From Rhodocyclus tenuis (lineage in GTDB: Bacteria > Pseudomonadota > Gammaproteobacteria > Burkholderiales > Rhodocyclaceae): 64,000 bases of DNA. The first letter of the stretch is position 1; each line of letters opens with the position of its first letter. Below are positions 1-8,060 of the stretch, piece by piece. The stretch lies in the NCBI RefSeq assembly GCF_014197755.1, contig NZ_JACIGE010000009.1, positions 62,001 to 126,000 on the forward strand. The letters are read 5' to 3'. The position numbers and the translations under genes were made by a program. The notes under the pieces are model-generated. The model saw only the letters and a program-made list of their open reading frames with translations. It searched no databases and was not told the origin of the DNA.

Positions 1-767
1 TCGTGGCGGCAGTCGCGGAAACGACAGTCGCCAAGAAAGGGGCGGAAGTCGACGAAAGCGTGTTCGATGCTGCCCACCGGTAGATGGTGCAGGCCGAATT
101 CCTGCAGTCCCGGCGAATCGATCAGTGCCGAAGCAGCGTCGAAGCGGTAGAGCGTCGCATGCGTCGTCGTGTGCTTGCCGGAATCGAGCGCGGCGGAAAT
201 CTCGCGCGTGGCGACCTTCGCTTCCGGGATCAGTGCGTTGATCAGCGTTGATTTGCCCATTCCCGACTGGCCGACAAGCACGCTCAGCTGGCCGGCGAGA
301 TGCGGGCGCAAGGCTTCGGCGCATTCAAGCGCCGACAGTTGCAGCAGCGGGTAGCCGAGCCGCACGAAAGGCGCCAGCGTCGCCAGCGCCGCCGGTACGC
401 GCTCGGCGAGATCGCACTTGTTGAGCACGATCAGCACGCGCAACTCCTGTTCCTCGGCGGCAACCAGGCAGCGGGTCAGCAATTCGGCGGAGAAGCCCGG
501 TTCGACGGCGACGACGAAGACAATCTGCGTGACGTTGGCGGCGATCAGCTTCTTGCGGTATTCGTCGGAACGGTAGAGCAGCGAACTGCGCGGCGCGATC
601 GAATCGATCACTGCCTGCCCGTCGCCGCTGCGGTTCAGGACGACGCGGTCGCCGCAGGCGACTTCGCTCTTCTTGCCGCGCGGAAAGGCGAGCAGCGTCG
701 TGCCGTCAGCCAGCGCCACGCGATACTGGCGGCCGTGCGCGGCGACGACTTCAGCGTCGAGGTTCAG
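1..767 (-). CDS. rsgA: Ribosome small-subunit-dependent GTPase A, C-terminus cut by window edge
   Basis: RsgA is a circularly permuted GTPase that acts in late maturation of the 30S ribosomal subunit. The minus-strand reading shows an N-terminal OB-like part (HGRQYRVALADG), then the permuted G motifs: NKCD (G4), a Walker A-like GQSGMGKST (G1) and DSPGLQEFG (G3). The start of the zinc-binding region (FLGDCRFRDCRH) reaches the left edge, so about 255 codons are present. The start is unclear. Family alignment places it near the dehydratase stop, but no ATG, GTG or TTG lies there in frame; CTG at 767 or ATC at 770 are the nearest candidates. The first in-frame GTG, at 719, would remove conserved OB residues. 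It probably follows the dehydratase in one transcript. Confidence 0.9.
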   Translation of the reverse strand, partial: MNLDAEVVAAHGRQYRVALADGTTLLAFPRGKKSEVACGDRVVLNRSGDGQAVIDSIAPRSSLLYRSDEYRKKLIAANVTQIVFVVAVEPGFSAELLTRCLVAAEEQELRVLIVLNKCDLAERVPAALATLAPFVRLGYPLLQLSALECAEALRPHLAGQLSVLVGQSGMGKSTLINALIPEAKVATREISAALDSGKHTTTHATLYRFDAASALIDSPGLQEFGLHHLPVGSIEHAFVDFRPFLGDCRFRDCRH

Positions 768-1120
768 GATGCTGCCCCTGCTCCAGGCGCTTCCTTGCCG
801 CTGCGGGCCAATGTTGCGACGCGGCCGGCACAGCGGAAGTCCTTGTCCGACAGCCCGCCGCAGTCGTGCGTGGTGAAGCTGACGCCGACGCGGCCATAGC
901 CGACGGCGAGATCGGGGTGGTGATCTTCTTCTTCGGCGATGGCGGCAACGGCGACGACGAAGCGGATGGTTGCCGCGTAATCGGCGAAGCGGAATTCCTT
1001 GCACAGCTGACCGCCGGCGACTTCGCCTTCGATTCGCCAGCCGGGCAGCGCGGCGAGCAGGGCGGCAGCGTCGGCAGCGGCAAGGTGCTTGTCGGCGCCG
1101 GCGGGAGTGTCCTGTTTCAT
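764..1120 (-). CDS. phhB: Pterin-4a-carbinolamine dehydratase (4a-hydroxytetrahydrobiopterin dehydratase)
   Basis: This 118-residue protein belongs to the small PCD/DCoH family, which dehydrates 4a-hydroxytetrahydrobiopterin during aromatic amino-acid hydroxylation. The key motif is visible as EEEDHHPDLAVGY, with the paired histidines of the active site, followed by VSFTTHDCGGLSDKD. Length fits the family (about 95-120). The ATG at 1120 overlaps the stop of the upstream protease gene as ATGA, which implies translational coupling. No phenylalanine hydroxylase is visible in the window, so the physiological partner is unknown. Confidence 0.9.
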   Translation of the reverse strand: MKQDTPAGADKHLAAADAAALLAALPGWRIEGEVAGGQLCKEFRFADYAATIRFVVAVAAIAEEEDHHPDLAVGYGRVGVSFTTHDCGGLSDKDFRCAGRVATLARSGKEAPGAGAAS

Positions 1121-2361
1121 ATGGCCTCCGGATTCTGCAGCCGCGCAATGCGCAAGGCGGCGGGTGGGTGCGAGTCGTAGAACAGCGAATGCAGCGGGTC
1201 GGGCGTCAGCGTAGCCGCATTGTCCTCGTAGAGCTTGACCAGCGCACTGACCAGATCGTTCGCCGACGCGTTCTCGGCGGCGTAGCGGTCGGCCTCGAAT
1301 TCGTGTCGGCGCGAGAGCAGGCTCATCAGCGGCGTCAGCGGGAAGGAGAACACCGGCGCGGCGAGGAAAAAGAGCAGCAGCGCCTGTGCCTTGCCGGCAT
1401 CGGCGACGCCGAGCCCGTGGAAGAACCACGGTGCCGCTGCCAGTTGTCCGAGCAGGCCGAGAAAGACCAGCGCCAGCGCGAACATCAGCACGATGCGTTG
1501 CAGCACGTGGCGGCGGCGGAAATGACCGAGCTCGTGGGCCAGCACCGCCTCGACTTCGGCCGGCTGCAGGCGGCCGAGCAGCGTGTCGAAGAAGACGATG
1601 CGCTTGTTGCGCCCGAAGCCGGTGAAGTAGGCATTGCCGTGACTTGAGCGGCGCGAGCCGTCCATGACGAAGAAGCCCGACGCGGCAAACCCGCAGCGCT
1701 TGAGCAGGCCTTCGATGCGCGCTTTCAGTGGCGCATCGTCGAGCGGCGTGAAGCGGTTGAACAGCGGCGCGATCCAGGTCGGAAAGATGAACAGCAGCAA
1801 CAGGTTGAGTCCACACCAGAAGGCCCACACCCACAGCCACCAGGCGTCGCCCATGCGTTCCATCAGCCACAGCGCTGCGGCGATGGCTGGAATACCGATC
1901 ACCGCGCCGAGCGCCGCCTGACGCAGCAGGTCGCCGAAGAACAGACGCGGCGTCGTGCGGTTGAAGCCGAAACGCGCCTCGATGACGAACTGCCGCCACC
2001 AGGCCAGCGGCAGATCGACGATGCCACCGAGCAGGGCGACGCTGACGATCAGCGCGACGCCGCCAGCGAGTCCGTCGAGGTGCACTTGCCAGAAATCCTG
2101 CACCGCCTGTACGCCGCCGCCGAGCGTCAGCAGCAGCAACAGGCCGGTTTCGACGCCAAGCGCGAGGATGCCGAAAGCGGTGCGCGCGATGGTGTAGTCG
2201 GCGGCCTTGCGGTGCGCGAGAACGTCGATGCGTCCGGCGAACTGCGCCGGCGGCGCGGCGCGATGCGCGACGACGTGCGTGATCTGGCGCTTGGCCAGCC
2301 ACAGACGGACGCCGAGCGAGGCGAGCAGTGCGGCGAGGAAGACGAAGGTGAAAGCGTTCAT
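1117..2361 (-). CDS. M48 family membrane zinc metalloprotease (Ste24/CAAX-protease-like)
   Basis: This 414-residue membrane protein carries the zinc-protease motif HELGH at residues 276-280 (AHELGHFRRRH) and a downstream EFEAD that would supply the third zinc ligand. Several hydrophobic segments precede the motif, beginning at the N-terminus (FTFVFLAALLASLGVRLW). The layout matches the bacterial Ste24-type M48 peptidases, which have the catalytic site at the inner membrane. The natural substrate in bacteria is not known from sequence. It is divergent from orn, with about 100 bases between them, and its stop overlaps the dehydratase start, so the genes to its left probably share its transcript. 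Confidence 0.88.
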   Translation of the reverse strand: MNAFTFVFLAALLASLGVRLWLAKRQITHVVAHRAAPPAQFAGRIDVLAHRKAADYTIARTAFGILALGVETGLLLLLTLGGGVQAVQDFWQVHLDGLAGGVALIVSVALLGGIVDLPLAWWRQFVIEARFGFNRTTPRLFFGDLLRQAALGAVIGIPAIAAALWLMERMGDAWWLWVWAFWCGLNLLLLFIFPTWIAPLFNRFTPLDDAPLKARIEGLLKRCGFAASGFFVMDGSRRSSHGNAYFTGFGRNKRIVFFDTLLGRLQPAEVEAVLAHELGHFRRRHVLQRIVLMFALALVFLGLLGQLAAAPWFFHGLGVADAGKAQALLLFFLAAPVFSFPLTPLMSLLSRRHEFEADRYAAENASANDLVSALVKLYEDNAATLTPDPLHSLFYDSHPPAALRIARLQNPEAI

Positions 2362-2468
2362 GCGCAGTATGAGAAAATGCCGCCGCCGGTTGTTTTGCCG
2401 GGCAGGCGCAGCGCCCGGCCGGCAAGCTTGCCGGCAACCCGAAGAATTTCAGAAGAATGGCGGATTAT

Positions 2469-3014
2469 ATGGCACAGGACGCGAACCACCTGGTTTGGCT
2501 GGACATGGAAATGAGCGGGCTCGACCCGGAGCGCGAACGCATCATTGAACTGGCGATGATCGTCACCGACAGCAATCTCGAAGTGATCGCCGAATCGCCG
2601 GCCTGGGTGGTGCATCAGTCCGATGCGGTGCTCGACGCGATGGACGACTGGAACAAGAAGACGCACGGCCGTTCCGGACTGATCGAGCGCGTGCGCGCCT
2701 CGACCATGGACGATGCCGCGGTCGAGGCAGCGGCGCTGGCCTTCATGGCCGAGTACGTGCCGCCGCGTAGTTCGCCGATGTGCGGCAACTCGATCGGCCA
2801 GGACCGCCGCTTCATGGTCCGCTACATGCCAAAGCTCGAAGACTGCTTCCATTACCGCAACCTCGACGTGTCGACGCTGAAGGAACTCTGTCGCCGCTGG
2901 CAGCCCGAGATCTACAAAGGCTTCAGCAAGCAGGGCGCGCACACCGCGCTCGCCGACATCCGCGAGTCGATTGCCGAATTGCAGTACTACCGCCAGCATT
3001 TCATCCGCGGCTGA
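2469..3014 (+). CDS. orn: Oligoribonuclease (3'-5' exonuclease of short RNAs)
   Basis: Orn degrades 2-5-nucleotide RNAs, including pGpG from cyclic-di-GMP turnover, to mononucleotides. All DEDDh motifs are present: Exo I in [11 protein letters not shown] (Asp and Glu), Exo II around [10 protein letters not shown] and Exo III in [10 protein letters not shown], with its catalytic His and Asp. The protein has 181 residues from ATG 2469, close to the usual 180. An in-frame ATG at 2457 would add four residues (MADY); I prefer 2469 because characterised Orn proteins begin about six to eight residues before the first motif. It is divergent from the M48 protease and convergent with the glycosyltransferase. 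Confidence 0.95.
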   Translation: MAQDANHLVWLDMEMSGLDPERERIIELAMIVTDSNLEVIAESPAWVVHQSDAVLDAMDDWNKKTHGRSGLIERVRASTMDDAAVEAAALAFMAEYVPPRSSPMCGNSIGQDRRFMVRYMPKLEDCFHYRNLDVSTLKELCRRWQPEIYKGFSKQGAHTALADIRESIAELQYYRQHFIRG

Positions 3015-3130
3015 GTCGTCGCGTCGCTGCCGGCGTGGCGCTGACGCGGCAGCGGCGAACGCTTGTGCGGCAGAGCAAACGCCTGTTGCAGGAAGTCCTG
3101 CTCTCTGTCGCGACGCGTGGCGAGGAGACT

Positions 3131-4867
3131 TCAGGGATTGGTCACCGATGGCGTGGCGTCGGCCGTCTCGCTGCCGGCGTCTGCCGTCGATTCGTCTGCC
3201 GGCACTGCGCTGACTACTTGGCCGCTGCCGGTCTTGCGGTACAGCCGCAGTCGTTCCTTGCGGTCGCCCGGCCGCGAGCCTTCCCATACCTTGCTCCAAC
3301 TGCCAGCCGGCGTCCCTTCGGCGTTACGGCCACCCTGCGTCAGCAGCCACTCGCAACGGCGACCCGCGGCCGAGTTGTAGGGCTGTGTGACGATGCCGGC
3401 AAAGTAGTCGAGCGAGGCGCGCTGCGGTTCGCCGATCCCCGTGTCAGCGATGCAGCCGTGGCTTGCCGGCAGCGCTTTTGCCAGCGCAGTGGCGAGCGGA
3501 CGGTAGGTCTTGCCGTAATCGACCCAGGGCAGCCACAACGTGCTCGCCATCAGCCAGAACAGCGTCACGCCGGCGGCCCAGTGCGTCATGCCGCGGAAAG
3601 GCGAGCGAGCGGTGGTGACGATCAGCCAGAGCCAGGCGGCGAAGGCAATGAGCGCGACGAGGAAGGGCAGCAGCGAGAAACTGCCGACAAAGCCGGGTTC
3701 GAGACGCACCACCTGTTTCGCCAGTTTCGCCGGCCACTCGAACACCATCGCGCTCCAGCCGACCCAGAGCAGGCCGGCGAACAGCGTGAAGCTGATCATC
3801 GCGAACCAGTCGAAGCCGTTGGCGGCACCGCGGCGCAGCGAGGGGATGCCGGGAACGGCGAGCAGCACCAGCGGCGGCAGCAGCAGCAGCGCCGGCACGC
3901 TGCGCGCGTCGAAGGTGAAACACAGACCGAGCCAGAGCAGCAGGAAACCCGACAGCGGTAGCAGCAGTTGCGGCGTCACCAGCTGGCGGCGCTTCGACCA
4001 CAGCGTCCAGCCGGCGAGCGGCAGCGCCGGCCAGGCGTACCAGGGCAGCAGATTGAGATAGCCGAGCGCATTGTCGAGCGGTCGCGGCGGGCTGCCGAAC
4101 TGTGCCAGCTCGTTGCTCCACCACCTTGCCAGATAAGCCGGATGACTGCTGGCCAGCGGCAGCAGCCACAGCGCCAGCAGCGCGGCGGCAATGAGCAGTC
4201 CGGCAAGCAGTGCCGGCCCGGTTTTCGCCTTGTTCTCACTGAAGAAGAAAGCGACCAGCGCCAGCGGCAGAAGCAGCGCCATCGGCGCCAGTCCGCCGCC
4301 GAGCACGCCGAGTCCGAGCGCGGCGCCGAGAGCGGTGCCCGAAGTCCATGGTCGCCGATCGAGCATCGCCAGCGCCCAGTAGGCGGCGGCGTGCGCTGCC
4401 AGCGGCACGAGCATCGGCTGCATCTCGTGCGTGTGGATGAGGAAACCGATGCTGCCGGCGATGATCAGCGGCGCGGCGACGGCGTATTCGCGCCCGTAGA
4501 GCGCGCGCGCCGCGAGGTGCACGAAGCCGAGGATGAGAATCGAGAAAGCGGCGCTGGTCAGGCGCACCGCATCGTGCAGCGGCAGCAGTAGCGACAGCGG
4601 CCACGCAAGCAACTGGCCGAGCGCGGCGGCGATCCAGTAATAGAGCGGCGAATCGAAGGTCGGCTGGCCGGCGATTGACGGCGTCAGCCAGCTGCCGCGC
4701 ACCAGCATGTCGTGGATGACGCCGAAAGCGGCGGCGTCGTCGACCTTCCACGGATCGTGGCCGGTCAGCCCCGGCAGCAGATAGAGCGCCAGCAGGATGG
4801 CCAGCGGCCAGCCTCGCGGCGGTAGCGCGATGCTGCGGAAACGGGGATGTTCGGGGTGCGCAGGCAT
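3131..4867 (-). CDS. Membrane glycosyltransferase, GT39/ArnT-like
   Basis: This 578-residue polytopic membrane protein begins with a transmembrane segment followed by LTGHDPWKVDDAAAFG. That resembles the first periplasmic loop of ArnT/PMT-type (GT-C fold) transferases, where acidic residues near a DxPW/DE motif are catalytic. FDSPLYYW further on also fits this family. About ten more hydrophobic segments follow, then a soluble C-terminal part of about 110 residues. Such enzymes move a sugar from an undecaprenyl-linked donor to lipid A, protein or glycan in the periplasm. No arn or glycan genes lie nearby, so donor and acceptor cannot be inferred. It stands alone between terminators and orn. 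Confidence 0.75.
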   Translation of the reverse strand: MPAHPEHPRFRSIALPPRGWPLAILLALYLLPGLTGHDPWKVDDAAAFGVIHDMLVRGSWLTPSIAGQPTFDSPLYYWIAAALGQLLAWPLSLLLPLHDAVRLTSAAFSILILGFVHLAARALYGREYAVAAPLIIAGSIGFLIHTHEMQPMLVPLAAHAAAYWALAMLDRRPWTSGTALGAALGLGVLGGGLAPMALLLPLALVAFFFSENKAKTGPALLAGLLIAAALLALWLLPLASSHPAYLARWWSNELAQFGSPPRPLDNALGYLNLLPWYAWPALPLAGWTLWSKRRQLVTPQLLLPLSGFLLLWLGLCFTFDARSVPALLLLPPLVLLAVPGIPSLRRGAANGFDWFAMISFTLFAGLLWVGWSAMVFEWPAKLAKQVVRLEPGFVGSFSLLPFLVALIAFAAWLWLIVTTARSPFRGMTHWAAGVTLFWLMASTLWLPWVDYGKTYRPLATALAKALPASHGCIADTGIGEPQRASLDYFAGIVTQPYNSAAGRRCEWLLTQGGRNAEGTPAGSWSKVWEGSRPGDRKERLRLYRKTGSGQVVSAVPADESTADAGSETADATPSVTNP

Positions 4868-4916
4868 GGCCGGAGAGTTGTCGATTCCTGTCGCTGGCCG
4901 GGAATTTTACGGCAAT

Positions 4917-4942
4917 GAAAAAGGCAGCCCGGGGGCTGCCTT
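4917..4942 (-). terminator. Intrinsic terminator downstream of rpmE
   Basis: The stem AAGGCAGCCC / GGGCTGCCTT (4921-4930 and 4933-4942) is followed on the minus strand by a run of five T (4918-4922). It lies after rpmE and before the glycosyltransferase start, so it would end the rpmE transcript. Confidence 0.7.
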
Positions 4943-4995
4943 CATGTGCGCCGGCCCGGCAGGCCCGGCAGCTGTTCCGTGGCCTGCTGCGCCAG

Positions 4996-5026
4996 AAATG
5001 CCTTCCCTGTCAGCGGGAAGGCATTT
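4996..5026 (-). terminator. Perfect 12-bp hairpin immediately after rpmE
   Basis: The stem AAATGCCTTCCC (4996-5007) and GGGAAGGCATTT (5015-5026) is a perfect inverted repeat with a 7-base loop, starting five bases after the rpmE stop. Only a short T run follows. It probably works with the second hairpin at 4917-4942, or protects the mRNA 3' end. Confidence 0.55.
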
Positions 5027-5030
5027 CGCC

Positions 5031-5246
5031 TCAGGCGGACTTGCGCATCGCGCCGTACTTCTGGTTGAACTTCTCGACGCGGCCGGCGGTGTCGACGATC
5101 TTCTGCTTGCCGGTGTAGAACGGGTGGCAGGCAGCGCAGACTTCGATGTGCAGCGCTTTTTTCATCGTCGATTGCGTGGTGAAGGTGTTGCCGCAGGAGC
5201 AGGTCACCTGGATTTCGTTGTAGCTGGGATGGACGTCGGGCTTCAT
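5031..5246 (-). CDS. rpmE: 50S ribosomal protein L31, zinc-binding type
   Basis: This 71-residue ribosomal protein starts [16 protein letters not shown] and keeps the zinc ligands as CSC near residue 16 and CAAC near residue 37, followed by HPFYTGKQK. This is the C+ form of L31, which is typically replaced by the cysteine-free paralogue (YkgM type) under zinc starvation. The ATG at 5246 gives the family length; longer frames upstream are not L31. It is transcribed in the same direction as rho and trxA and is followed by two hairpins. Confidence 0.97.
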   Translation of the reverse strand: MKPDVHPSYNEIQVTCSCGNTFTTQSTMKKALHIEVCAACHPFYTGKQKIVDTAGRVEKFNQKYGAMRKSA

Positions 5247-5361
5247 CGCTTGATTTCCTGTGGTGGTTCGGGTCTGCCGTTGCGCGCGGCGGATTCGGTA
5301 AAGCGCGCGATTATCCGCGTTTCGCCGACGCAACGCAAGGCGCTTGCCGTTCTGGCGTGAA

Positions 5362-6618
<1,257 letters not shown>

Positions 6619-6949
6619 GGGCGGGCGAACGTGAAGAGGGAGGTGACGTGGGTCGCGACAGGCGGATTGCGACAGGGGATGCCGTGCGGGCAGGCGGGAT
6701 CTGGCCTGGAGGCGGTCGGCAGTGCCGGGACGCAGCGGTGAGCGGCGGCCAGCACGGTGGAAAGGAGCAGTTTTTCGAGCGGAAAGGTTTGAAGCGGAGC
6801 GGTTTCGAATTCGGTCTGGCGGCGGTGGCCCCGACGGGCAGAACCGGCGCTTGAGTCTGGCGAAGTACGCGGTAACTCGCGCGGCAGCCTCTTATTGGCT
6901 TGTTAGCGGGGGCCGCGCGGTTCGAAACGGATGCCGGAGGGTAGCGGCT
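6619..6949. other. trxA-rho intergenic region (rho leader), no gene seen
   Basis: The 331 bases between the trxA stop and the rho start contain no convincing coding frame, no strong hairpin with a T run and no clear promoter. On the minus strand the region is C-rich, as would suit an untranslated leader subject to Rho-dependent autoregulation, but this is inference from the known behaviour of rho genes. Confidence 0.5.
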
Positions 6950-7276
6950 TCAAAGATTGCTGTCAATAAACGCCGTCAACTGCGATTTCGACAGCGCGCC
7001 GACCTTGGTTGCCTCGACGTTGCCGTTCTTGAACAGCATCAGCGTCGGGATGCCGCGAATGCCGTAATTGGCCGGCGTCTTCTGGTTGTCGTCGATGTTC
7101 AGCTTGGCGACCTTGAGGCGGCCGGCGTATTCGGTCGAAATGTCGTCGAGGATCGGCGCGATCATCTTGCAGGGGCCGCACCAGTCGGCCCAGTAGTCGA
7201 CCAGCACCGGCTGCGTCGACTGCAGGACCTCGCTGGCAAAGCTGTCGTCGGTGACGTAAAGAATGTGCTCGCTCAT
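6950..7276 (-). CDS. trxA: Thioredoxin 1
   Basis: This is a standard 108-residue cytoplasmic thioredoxin with the redox site WCGPC (Cys33 and Cys36), the buried aspartate in VLVDYWA and the cis-proline loop [10 protein letters not shown]. It reduces protein disulfides at the expense of thioredoxin reductase. It is transcribed toward rho and is divergent from fdxA across a 426-base spacer. A second, zinc-binding thioredoxin (trxC) lies at 59367-59804. Confidence 0.98.
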   Translation of the reverse strand: MSEHILYVTDDSFASEVLQSTQPVLVDYWADWCGPCKMIAPILDDISTEYAGRLKVAKLNIDDNQKTPANYGIRGIPTLMLFKNGNVEATKVGALSKSQLTAFIDSNL

Positions 7277-7702
7277 CGGAATTGGCCTTTCGGTGAATCA
7301 GGAATGTTGCTGTGACGGGAAGTTGTTCGGAAAAGATCCTGTGGCATCGTCGCTGCTGCCGGACGTTCGCGGCGACCGGAATCCGGGCGGGAACGGCCGC
7401 TTGACGTGGGCAGAGACGGCGCTGTGCGATGGATGACGCAGAACGGAGAGAGTGGTGGCTGCTGGAATGGTTCCGGTGTGGCTGTGTCGCCGGCGGATTT
7501 CGCGTGCGGACCGCGCGTGGAACGGAACCGCTCCGGGCCTGGCACGTCGAACAGCTTTCCGATGAACGGCGCACTTCCGTGCGCGCATCGCTTATCAATC
7601 AGCGCGGTATGCTAGCGAAAAAAATCGGCCAAGGGAAGCGAGCCCGCACGCGGCCGATACGCTATAGTTGCCGCGCGGTTTTCCCTGCGGAGCGCAAGTA
7701 CC
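7277..7702. other. Divergent trxA/fdxA intergenic region
   Basis: These 426 bases hold the upstream regions of both genes and no gene I can support. A TATAGT hexamer at 7663-7668 could be a -10 for fdxA (start 7703), but its -35 partner is poor. The minus strand has a GAAAGG ribosome site just before trxA. Short frames here show no family likeness. Confidence 0.4.
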
Positions 7703-8026
7703 ATGGCTTATGTCGTTACCGAAAACTGCATCAAGTGCAAGTTCACCGACTGCGTCGATGTCTGCCCCGTCGACTGCTTTCGTGAAGGCCCCAATTTCCT
7801 GGTGATTGACCCCGACGAATGCATCGACTGCACGCTCTGCGTCGCCGAATGTCCGGCCGAAGCGATCCTGGCCGAGGACGATGTGCCGCCGGCGCAACAC
7901 TCCTTTATCGCGCTCAACGCCGAACTCGCCAAACAGTGGCCGACGATCACCGCGACGCAGGCGGCGCCGGCCGACGCCGAGGAATGGAACGGCAAGCCGG
8001 ACAAGCTGAAGCTGCTCGAACGCTGA
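7703..8026 (+). CDS. fdxA: Seven-iron ferredoxin [3Fe-4S][4Fe-4S] (FdxA/FdI type)
   Basis: This 107-residue ferredoxin closely follows the Azotobacter FdI pattern. Nine cysteines are visible: C9, C12, C17, C21, C25, C40, C43, C46 and C50. In this family C9, C17 and C50 bind the 3Fe cluster and C21, C40, C43 and C46 bind the 4Fe cluster. The conserved C-terminal extension ([15 protein letters not shown], ending LKLLER) is also present. It is a cytoplasmic low-potential electron carrier; its redox partner is not in the window. It precedes addB by 34 bases. Confidence 0.96.
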   Translation: MAYVVTENCIKCKFTDCVDVCPVDCFREGPNFLVIDPDECIDCTLCVAECPAEAILAEDDVPPAQHSFIALNAELAKQWPTITATQAAPADAEEWNGKPDKLKLLER

Positions 8027-8060
8027 CCCGGATTGCCTCCCTCCGTCCGCGGGGGCAGGC

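Noticed and set aside
764-2437. A 557-codon open frame on the minus strand covering the protease and dehydratase region
   Set aside because: Only its last 118 codons are a real protein (the dehydratase). The rest is Arg/Ala-rich, out of frame with the M48 protease and without family likeness.
3015-3130. Hairpin-rich convergent gap between orn and the glycosyltransferase
   Set aside because: Several short inverted repeats exist (for example GCAGGA/TCCTGC), but none has a T run, so no terminator is claimed.
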